Below are positions 36,688-43,851 of a stretch of 64,000 nucleotides of DNA, piece after piece. Source of the stretch: Bacteroidales bacterium. Lineage in GTDB: Bacteria > Bacteroidota > Bacteroidia > Bacteroidales > WCHB1-69. The DNA lies in assembly GCA_017651425.1 (NCBI GenBank), contig JAGCCZ010000031.1, positions 1-64,000 of the forward strand. The letters run 5' to 3'. The translations under genes and the position numbers were made by a program. How positions within the stretch are numbered: the first letter of the stretch is position 1; each line of letters opens with the position of its first letter. The notes under the pieces are model-generated. The model made no database searches. It was not told the origin of the DNA and saw only the letters and a list, made by a program, of their open reading frames with translations.

Positions 36688-38121
36688 TTAGAATCGGAAA
36701 TAGATGAAGGGATTGTAACTGCCGGCGACTAAAAAGCTGCTTACCGTCAGCAACAGGATGGCGATGGCGGCGATGGTGCCGATGTGCTGCAGGTGCCATA
36801 GCGGTTTGTTGCCTCTAACGATGGCTGTCTGAAGGGCTTCATGGCAGCGGACGAACAGCGGGGTGCAGCCGGCCACGCCTATGATGGCAAACAGGATGAA
36901 CGAAGGCTGGAAGTATTGCTGCAGGAACAGGCCGCTGCCGGAGCCGCTAACGAAGACGAACATCTGCCGCACATAGTGCAAAGCGTATATTATTCCGTCG
37001 GCACGGAAGATGACTAATGCGATGACCACCACCAGCAGCGCGTACAGATGTTGCACAGGCTTGAAAAACTTGCCTATAACGCGGTCAAAGCCGATGCGCT
37101 CCAGCACCATGAAGGAACCATGAAGAAGGCCCCAAACCACAAAATTCCAGCTGGCCCCGTGCCAAAGGCCCGTGAGGAAGAAAACGATGTAGAGATTGAG
37201 GAAGGTGCGTTTCTCGCCCTTGCGGTTCCCACCCAACGGGATGTATAGGTAATCTTTGAGCCAGGCCGAAAGGGTGATGTGCCAGCGTCGCCAGAATTCG
37301 CGGATGGAAGTGGCGAGATATGGGAAGTTGAAGTTCTCGGGGAATCGGAACCCGAACATACGTCCCAATCCGATGGCCATGTCGGAATAGCCGGCGAAAT
37401 CGTGGTAGATTTGCAGCGAGTAGCAAAGGGCACCGATCCAAAGTGCCCACCATGGCATGGTTTCCGGTGCACGCACGAAGATGTCGTCAACAATGATGGC
37501 CATTTGGTTTGCGATGAAAACCTTACGTGCCAACCCAATGCAGAAGCGGCGAATGCCCTCATACATGTTCCCGAAGCTGAAATCACGATTTGAGAGTTGC
37601 GGCTCGATTTCATGGTAGCGGATAATGGGCCCGGCTATAAGTTGCGGAAACAGGGCGATGTAGGTGCCTAATTTGATGATGTTAGTCTGCGCCCGCACCT
37701 GACCCCGATATACGTCCACCAAATAAGAGATGCTCTGGAAAGTGTAGAAGGAGATGCCGATAGGCAATACTATGTTCTGCAGAGTGATTGGCGACATGCC
37801 AAACACGCCACCCAAGATGTTGAAATTGTCCACTATAAAGTTGGCGTATTTGAAAAATGCCAGTGCGGACAAATCTAAGATGACGGCTAACACTAACCAG
37901 AAGGTCCGCCGATGTCGTCGCGCGATGAGCAGACCGCAAATGTAGTTTACCAAAATGGATACAAGGAGAATCAGCGTGTAGCTGACACCGCCCCAAGCAT
38001 AAAAGAGGATGCTGGCGATGAACAAAAGTGTGTTCTGATAGGGCACTCGCCGACATAATGCCAACAAGCATACAACAATGGGAAGGAATAGGAATAAGAA
38101 GGTCAGCGAGCTGAAAACCAT
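36688..38121 (-). CDS. MBOAT-family O-acyltransferase (AlgI/DltB/PatA type)
   Basis: A polytopic inner-membrane protein of 477 residues with about ten helices, moving acyl (probably acetyl) groups to the periplasmic side. Family segments are [16 protein letters not shown] at the start, [90 protein letters not shown] and the catalytic His in [18 protein letters not shown]. It is encoded between rfbB and the AlgJ/X-like gene, so the acceptor is probably a surface polysaccharide. Confidence 0.94.
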   Translation of the reverse strand: [477 protein letters not shown]

Positions 38122-38151
38122 GTTCCTGCAAGGTTGTGGGATCGGGGCCGA

Positions 38152-39204
38152 CTATCGTCCCTCGTACATCTTCCTGTAGTACTCCACGTATGCGCCAGAG
38201 GTGACATGTTCCAGCCACTCCTCATGCGAGAGATACCAATCCACGGTTTTTTCGAAACCCTCGTCAAATTTCACCTTCGGGCTCCAGCCCAGCTCGTTTT
38301 TGATCTTGGTCGGGTCGATGGCGTAGCGAAGGTCGTGGCCCGCGCGGTCGGCAACGTAGGTGATGAGCGACAGCGAGGCACCTTCGGGACGGCCCAACTT
38401 GCGGTCCATGATCTCAATCAGCTTCTTGATGAGGTCGATGTTGCGCCACTCGTTGTTGCCGCCGATGTTGTAGGTGGAACCGGGCTGTGCCTTGTGGAAA
38501 ATGAGGTCGATGGCCTCGGCATGGTCCTCCACATAGAGCCAGTCGCGCACATTGATGCCTTTTCCATAGACTGGCAGCGGCTTGTTGTTCTTGATGTTAT
38601 GAATAAAGAGGGGGATCAGTTTTTCAGGAAACTGGTTGGGGCCATAGTTGTTGGAACAATTGGAAATCACGGTGGGCAGGCCGTAAGTGTCGTGGTAGGC
38701 GCGCACAAAGTGGTCGGCGCTGGCCTTGGCGGCGGAATAGGGGCTGTGCGGATTGTACGGGGTAGTCTCCGTAAAACTGCCTGTATCGCCCAGAGCGCCA
38801 TAGACCTCGTCGGTGGAAATCTGGTAGAACTTCTTGCCCTCGAAACTGCCTTGCCAAATGTTCTTGGCGGCATTGAGCAAATGCACGGTGCCCAACACGT
38901 TGGTGTGGATGAAACTCATCGGGTCGGTGATGGAGCGGTCCACATGCGACTCGGCGGCCAAATGGATGACACCGTCAAATTGATATTCTTCAAAGAGCTT
39001 TTGAACAAACTCCTGGTCTTCGATGTCGCCCTTGATGAAATGGTAGTTGGGCATACTGTCCACATCGGTCAAGTTCTCAAGATTGCCGGCGTAGGTCAGC
39101 TTGTCAAGATTGTAAATTTCATAATCAGGATATTTGTTGACAAAAAGTCTCACAACATGAGAGCCTATAAAACCGGCACCGCCAGTGATCAGAATTTTCT
39201 TCAT
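38152..39204 (-). CDS. rfbB: dTDP-glucose 4,6-dehydratase
   Basis: An extended short-chain dehydrogenase that makes dTDP-4-keto-6-deoxyglucose, precursor of rhamnose and other deoxysugars. The 350 residues carry the NAD motif GGAGFIGSH (about residues 8-16), YNLDKLTYAGNLENL, the STDEVYG motif with its Thr-Asp-Glu, and the catalytic YxxxK in SPYSAAKASADHF. YVEDHAEAI and GGNNEW near 230-260 bind the nucleotide sugar. rfbA, rfbC and rfbD are not in the window. It heads the MBOAT block (30-base gap) and has two overlapping -7 boxes. Confidence 0.97.
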   Translation of the reverse strand: MKKILITGGAGFIGSHVVRLFVNKYPDYEIYNLDKLTYAGNLENLTDVDSMPNYHFIKGDIEDQEFVQKLFEEYQFDGVIHLAAESHVDRSITDPMSFIHTNVLGTVHLLNAAKNIWQGSFEGKKFYQISTDEVYGALGDTGSFTETTPYNPHSPYSAAKASADHFVRAYHDTYGLPTVISNCSNNYGPNQFPEKLIPLFIHNIKNNKPLPVYGKGINVRDWLYVEDHAEAIDLIFHKAQPGSTYNIGGNNEWRNIDLIKKLIEIMDRKLGRPEGASLSLITYVADRAGHDLRYAIDPTKIKNELGWSPKVKFDEGFEKTVDWYLSHEEWLEHVTSGAYVEYYRKMYEGR

Positions 39205-39233
39205 AAGAATTCAAGATAATAGTAAAGTGGGCG

Positions 39234-39249
39234 CAAAAATACAAAAATA
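39234..39249 (-). promoter_or_regulatory. Tandem -7 boxes before rfbB
   Basis: TATTTTTG occurs twice back to back on the minus strand (39242-39249 and 39234-39241), followed by CGCCC. The nearer box is 29 bases before the rfbB ATG. Two start points eight bases apart are possible. Confidence 0.6.
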
Positions 39250-39288
39250 TAGGATAAGGGGACATGGAGTTTATATGACTATTTTTTA

Positions 39289-39296
39289 TAATTTTG
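39289..39296 (+). promoter_or_regulatory. -7 box for the lipoprotein/DUF5723 pair
   Basis: TAATTTTG followed by CAGC, 30 bases before the ATG at 39327 and diverging from rfbB. Confidence 0.65.
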
Positions 39297-39326
39297 CAGC
39301 TTCTTGTGTACTATACGAACCCAACA

Positions 39327-40832
39327 ATGAAACGAAAACATATCCTGCTTCTGTTGTTTGTCTGTCTGATGACGACATATTCCTGCCATGACAAGCTTTT
39401 TGACTTTGACATCCAGCACATTGAGGCCGATGGGGATTGGGGAATACCGCTGTTCAACGGTTCCTTTTCCGTAGGCGAGCTCCTTGACCGTTTGGACAGT
39501 GTGAGATATCTGCAGGTCGGCGAGGATGGGACATTGCTATTCCGTGTTGACGAAGAGATCAAAAATGTCGTCTCCTTAAAGGACATGCTGCATATTGGCG
39601 ACCAGACCATTGACAAAACGAGCGCATTCAAGGTCCCGCACCTGCCGGATTTTGGCATTTCCGGCGCCACCCGGTTCAGTTTGAACACACAGGATTTTTT
39701 CCTGAAGAGGGTGGAAGTCAAAACCGGCACCCTGTCCCTGTATTTCAACATTGAAGAATCCTTCCCCTATTCCGCAGAACTTTCTTCGGAAAACATCCTT
39801 GACGGGCAGGGCAATCCCATCGTTTTGCACTTGAGCGACCTCCAACAACAGCAAATCATCGATTTGAGCAATTGTATTATGGAAACCGATGCCGCCGGCT
39901 TTGTCAGCTTCTCCGCAAGCGTCTTGGTCGGTAACTCAATCCCACTGGACACCATCCATTACAGTTGCCATGTGGAGACAAGGAATATCACGATCAAAAA
40001 CGTGGTGGGCATGTTCAGGGCGATTCCCTTCGCACTTGACGAGTCCGCACCTATCGACATCCCGCAAGATCTCATCCAATTGGATCAGGTCGGCGTGAAC
40101 AACATTCATTTGAGACTGTTCAGCAGAAACAATCTGTGTGCCATCAACGGGATTTTAGACGAATTGTCATTTGTGAGAGCCAACGGGACCATAGCGCCGC
40201 TACTCCCCGCCCATATCCCGTTCAATTCTCCTTTATCTTCCGAGTACATCTTGGCAGCGGAGACTCATATTCCTTCCGTCTCCTTCACATCTGACGTGGA
40301 CTCTTTGCGCCTCAAATGTCATCTGACCCTCAACCCCAATGGCTTTAGTGCAGGAGACATTTCCATAAATGAAAACACCGCTTTGGATCTCAAAATCAAT
40401 GCGGAGATCCCCACCAACATATCCATTGACAATGCCATCTTCAAGGACACCATGGACAACGCCTTGCACCATTTGGCTGACACCCTCGATTTCGTCACCA
40501 TCGAAAGCCTTCTGTTGCGAATTGCTTTCACAAACGCGCTTCCCGTGGATTTAATCCCGTACATCGCTTTTTATAACAGCGAAACCGGCGAGGTTTATGT
40601 GCCCGACTTGAACGGTTTGCAGATCCATGGCTCATACGATGGTCAGCCAGTCGTGCAACAAGCATACTATGTGGAGATTCGGAAAGAAAACATCGCGACC
40701 ATAAGCGCCGCGGACAAGATGATTTTGAAATTCACGGCCAACACCCAAGGTCATGGTGTCACAGTGAACTTCTCTCAATTCATCAAAGCCAACATTGGTG
40801 CCCGTATCAAATATTCATCCTTTAATTTGTAG
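39327..40832 (+). CDS. Large lipoprotein of unknown function
   Basis: The 501-residue product has a lipoprotein signal (MKRKHILLLLFVCLMTTYSC, lipidated Cys at 20) and is almost entirely beta-strand, with no catalytic motif I recognise. Near the start is FDIQHIEADGDWGIPLFNGSFSVGELLDRLD, a pattern I associate with unnamed Bacteroidota lipoproteins that sit beside DUF5723 barrels. The start at 39327 is chosen because it opens directly on the signal. The next gene starts six bases after the stop, so the two form an operon, probably a surface or periplasmic lipoprotein with its outer-membrane partner. Confidence 0.65.
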   Translation: MKRKHILLLLFVCLMTTYSCHDKLFDFDIQHIEADGDWGIPLFNGSFSVGELLDRLDSVRYLQVGEDGTLLFRVDEEIKNVVSLKDMLHIGDQTIDKTSAFKVPHLPDFGISGATRFSLNTQDFFLKRVEVKTGTLSLYFNIEESFPYSAELSSENILDGQGNPIVLHLSDLQQQQIIDLSNCIMETDAAGFVSFSASVLVGNSIPLDTIHYSCHVETRNITIKNVVGMFRAIPFALDESAPIDIPQDLIQLDQVGVNNIHLRLFSRNNLCAINGILDELSFVRANGTIAPLLPAHIPFNSPLSSEYILAAETHIPSVSFTSDVDSLRLKCHLTLNPNGFSAGDISINENTALDLKINAEIPTNISIDNAIFKDTMDNALHHLADTLDFVTIESLLLRIAFTNALPVDLIPYIAFYNSETGEVYVPDLNGLQIHGSYDGQPVVQQAYYVEIRKENIATISAADKMILKFTANTQGHGVTVNFSQFIKANIGARIKYSSFNL

Positions 40833-40838
40833 CGTGTC

Positions 40839-42272
40839 ATGAAAAGAACACTTACCCTTATCTTGTTCCTTTCACTGTTTGCGACGGTTTCCGCGCAAGA
40901 TGGAGCCACCCTGCATTTTATGCGGATGAACCCTTACTCGACCAACTACAATCCATCGACATTCATTCCCTATAGATATTATGTGGGCATGATCGGCATT
41001 GGCAACGTGAACGTGGCCGCCTCCAACACGGGCTTTCATTATAACACGCTGTTCGGGAAAAACGCCGGGAGTCCCATCACCACGATTTATCTGAATGATT
41101 TTGTCAACCATTTGGCTCGAAAAGGCAATACCTTGAACACAAGTGTCGCCTTAAGCCTTGTTGATTTCGGCTTCACGACAAAAAAAATTCGCTTTGCCTT
41201 CAGCTATAAAGTTCGGTTTGACGAGAACTTTCTGTACAACCAGGACCTGTTCGCATTTCCCGTTTATGGAAACATGCACTTTGCAGGCGAGGAGAACGCC
41301 GCCCATCCAGACCTGTATGTGGGCCTGAACGCCTATCACGAGATTGGCCTGGGCATGCAAACCGAGCTGACGCCCCGGCTTTACCTTGGCGTGAAACCAA
41401 AATTGCTGTTCGGGTTGGCAAACGTGCGGGTCAAAGATGCTTCTGCCACCATCATCACCGATCCTGACGACTACAGCATGTCCCTCTGCTACAATTTGGA
41501 CGCTTCCGCGATGTGCGCCATCCCCTACTCCATCGATTCCGCATTCAACGGTGAATTCAACCCTGGCTCATTCAAAGCCGCCGATGCCTTCAAAAATGTC
41601 GGGGCCGCCTTGGACTTGGGTCTGACATACAGGATTAACGACCAGTTCGGGATCGCGGCATCCCTCTTGGATCTGGGCTTCATTCGCTGGAAAACGAATG
41701 GCAACCGCTTCCAAAGCGCCCTGCAGGATGCGGGCACCTACTACAACGACGGCAGCTTCCTGTTCTCCGGACTCTCCACGGAGGATGTCGAAAGGATCAT
41801 CAACGACCCGGAGAGCTTCAAGGAGGAGTTACTCACCTACTTCCCGCTTCATCACGAAGGAGTGGACCACTACACCACCGCCTTGAACGGACGTTTCATG
41901 GTGGAGGGGTATGCCAACGTGGGCCAATGCCATCGCTTCTCCGCGCTGTTTCAAGGCCGTATAGTCCATAATAAGTTCCTGCCCTCGTTCACAGTGGCAT
42001 GGAACGGTAATTTCTGGAAAGTTCTGGATGTATGTGCCACCTATACCATGGCGAAAAAAAGCTATGCCAACATAGGGCTGGGACTTGGCGTCAACATGGC
42101 CGTGGTGCAACTGTACATAGCCACGGACAACATCCTGTCTTTCATCAACTCAAAAAGCATTCAACGTTCCCTGCTGAACACGCCCAACGCCAACGTACAG
42201 TTAGGCCTTGTCTTCAACTGGGGCAAGCTGCAGGAGAAGGAGCTCCGAGCCCGCCAGGCGGCGAAAAATTAG
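40839..42272 (+). CDS. DUF5723-type outer-membrane protein
   Basis: The 477-residue product has a signal peptide (MKRTLTLILFLSLFATVSA/QDG). Barrel-like strands follow, with FMRMNPYSTNYNPSTFIPYRYYVGMIGIGNVNVA near the start, and MQTELTPRLYLGVKPKLLFGLANV, FKNVGAALDLGLTYRINDQFGIAASLLDLGFIRW and YANIGLGLGVNMAVVQLYIATDNIL later. The layout resembles PorP/SprF and FadL-like barrels and DUF5723 proteins. The role is unknown. It is co-transcribed with the preceding lipoprotein. Just after its stop begins the left inverted-repeat region. Confidence 0.7.
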   Translation: MKRTLTLILFLSLFATVSAQDGATLHFMRMNPYSTNYNPSTFIPYRYYVGMIGIGNVNVAASNTGFHYNTLFGKNAGSPITTIYLNDFVNHLARKGNTLNTSVALSLVDFGFTTKKIRFAFSYKVRFDENFLYNQDLFAFPVYGNMHFAGEENAAHPDLYVGLNAYHEIGLGMQTELTPRLYLGVKPKLLFGLANVRVKDASATIITDPDDYSMSLCYNLDASAMCAIPYSIDSAFNGEFNPGSFKAADAFKNVGAALDLGLTYRINDQFGIAASLLDLGFIRWKTNGNRFQSALQDAGTYYNDGSFLFSGLSTEDVERIINDPESFKEELLTYFPLHHEGVDHYTTALNGRFMVEGYANVGQCHRFSALFQGRIVHNKFLPSFTVAWNGNFWKVLDVCATYTMAKKSYANIGLGLGVNMAVVQLYIATDNILSFINSKSIQRSLLNTPNANVQLGLVFNWGKLQEKELRARQAAKN

Positions 42273-42274
42273 TA

Positions 42275-42420
42275 AAGAGTGATCAGTGAGCAGTGATCAG
42301 TGATCAGAGGGTGGATGGGCAACGGAGTGCGTTGCGGAGGTTCTGTGCGACCGGTCATCCCCGTTAGGGGATACATATCTGTAGCTGGGCAGTGAGCAGT
42401 GAAGAGTGATCAGTGATCAG
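42275..42420 (+). repeat. GTGATCAGTGATCAG-type tracts, left side
   Basis: Two tracts of the short unit (A/C)GTGATCAGTGATCAG lie at about 42278-42308 and 42390-42420, 3 and 118 bases past the DUF5723 gene stop. Between them is a small hairpin ATCCCC-GTTA-GGGGAT (42357-42372). The right arm of the cassette carries the reverse complement of the second tract. Confidence 0.75.
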
Positions 42421-42563
42421 AAGTTGGGGGATGGCGCGGGCATGGTATGCGTGGTGCAGGCCGTAGGTCTGCAGGGCTCGGTAGCAACGGCGGCACACAA
42501 GCACACACGCACGCCGTAGGTGTGCGGGCGCGGGTCAGGCTCCCGCGGACCACACGGATCCGC
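42390..42563 (+). repeat. Inverted repeat, left arm (174 bp)
   Basis: This stretch matches the reverse complement of 43657-43830 without gaps at roughly 90% identity by eye (about 17 differences in 174). It holds two hairpins with the same GCC-GTA-GGT centre (42455-42473 and 42508-42526). It lies outside any gene. A further weaker hairpin with a TCCC-CTGT-GGGA core (42567-42591) follows in this copy. Confidence 0.8.
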
Positions 42564-42652
42564 GCGGAAGATGTCCCCTGTGGGAATCTTCGGCGGTGGC
42601 GGATTTTATGTGCGGGTGGCACGCATTGGTGATTTTTGATGGGATAATAGTG

Positions 42653-43432
42653 CTAAAAATCTGCTGTTATAGGGTGTGAAATCATGTGAGGCTGATTATT
42701 CAAAAGAATTTGCTTAAGTCTTATTCTTGGCAATTGTCTTCCTTTTCCTTTCTCATTTGCCAAATAAGTTCTCCAAAAGTTGTCGCCTCCAATCAAATCA
42801 GGTTGTAAAACATGTAAGGATGAAATACAATCTTCAAAATGGCATTTTTCGCTCAGGGGAACATTTGCATATCCAACAGTTATCCCGTATGACACATGAA
42901 ACCATTTCCACGCAAGTCCATTACTAATCCCGTCATACACAATGGTATCTATTTTTACAGTTGAGAGGGTATCAAGAAGCTTAAATCTCGTATTTCCAAG
43001 CCATTGCCCACTTTCATTGAAAATGCGGTTTTTTCTTTGTAATTGATAAACAGGGAAAGAAACGCCCGTTGAATCTACGACTAGATAACTTGCGACATAC
43101 TGAGCAGTGTCTGTATTAACCATTTTGTAAGCTTGTTCACCGTACTTTTCTAACATGTTGTTTATTAGGAACTGCCACCACCCATTAAAAGAATTATCCG
43201 CATATTCTATGAACAAGTATGAGGTTATGGAATCCCGGTTGTATTCAAAAATATAACATAGATCAGAACCGCCAAGCAAATACGACACTTGTCTCGTGTA
43301 TGGAATATTCATACAATACCCTACCCTGTCTGTCCCCGGTTTATAGCAAATCGTAACATAATCCTGTGATTTGCAACCACATAAAACCAAGGCAAGCAAG
43401 GTAAGGAAGGTCGTAAGGGGAATGATTTTCAT
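42653..43432 (-). CDS. AT-rich lipoprotein gene inside inverted repeats, unknown function
   Basis: The 259-residue product has a lipoprotein signal (MKIIPLTTFLTLLALVLCGC, lipidated Cys at 20). I recognise no domain. The mature part has mixed alpha/beta character with Trp/Tyr-rich segments (DLCYIFEYNRDSITSYLFIEYADNSFNGWWQFLIN, YDGISNGLAWKWFHVSYGITVGY). The gene is clearly richer in A+T than its neighbours, in codons as well as in spacers, which suggests transfer. It is flanked by the 174-bp inverted repeats and has its own -7 box. The ATG at 43432 opens directly on the signal. A surface-exposed or periplasmic protein is likely. Confidence 0.65.
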   Translation of the reverse strand: MKIIPLTTFLTLLALVLCGCKSQDYVTICYKPGTDRVGYCMNIPYTRQVSYLLGGSDLCYIFEYNRDSITSYLFIEYADNSFNGWWQFLINNMLEKYGEQAYKMVNTDTAQYVASYLVVDSTGVSFPVYQLQRKNRIFNESGQWLGNTRFKLLDTLSTVKIDTIVYDGISNGLAWKWFHVSYGITVGYANVPLSEKCHFEDCISSLHVLQPDLIGGDNFWRTYLANEKGKGRQLPRIRLKQILLNNQPHMISHPITADF

Positions 43433-43453
43433 GGTCCTGATGATTTGTTGCGG

Positions 43454-43461
43454 CAAAGATA
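43454..43461 (-). promoter_or_regulatory. -7 box for the cassette lipoprotein
   Basis: TATCTTTG followed by CCGC on the minus strand, 21 bases before the ATG at 43432. The promoter lies inside the inverted repeats, so the cassette carries its own. Confidence 0.7.
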
Positions 43462-43656
43462 GAATTTTTTTTACAGTCGGCCTGTTTTTCCCAAAAAAAC
43501 CGGGAATAAGTTCAACGAGGAAAGTTATGAAAGCGGGCACAAAATTCTATGAATCAACCAAAGATAATTTTTCGCATTTTTGCCACGTAAAAGATGAGAC
43601 CGAACCGAACATATAGCCCATCAATTCCACAGTTTCTCGCAGGTGACATTTTCTTT
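43462..43656. other. AT-rich spacer inside the repeat cassette
   Basis: No gene, RNA or further repeat was recognised between the lipoprotein promoter and the right repeat arm. The last ~40 bases before the arm show weak similarity to the sequence following the left arm. Confidence 0.4.
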
Positions 43657-43830
43657 GCGAATTCGTGTGGCCTGCGGAATCCCGACCCGCGCCCGCACAC
43701 CTACGGCGTGCGCGTGGGCTTGTGTGCCGCCTTTGCTACCGACACCTGCAGACCTACGGCCTGCACCACACACACCATGCCATCGCCATCCCCCAACTTC
43801 TGATCACTGATCACTCTTCACTGATCACTG
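43657..43830 (-). repeat. Inverted repeat, right arm (174 bp)
   Basis: Reverse complement of 42390-42563 (about 90% identity, no gaps). The two GCC-GTA-GGT hairpins lie at 43694-43712 and 43747-43765, and the GTGATCAG tract is at 43800-43830. The arm ends 21 bases before the stop codon of the fused flavoprotein gene. Confidence 0.8.
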
Positions 43831-43851
43831 GACTCACAACCACCGCCAAAT

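Noticed and set aside
42278..42420. Possible CRISPR array from the GTGATCAG tracts
   Set aside because: Units are contiguous or nearly so, with no regular unique spacers and no cas genes nearby.
42393..42652. Short open frames in the left repeat region
   Set aside because: Translations are Arg/Pro-rich low-complexity peptides across hairpin repeats; no start signal or homologous pattern in the inverted copy.
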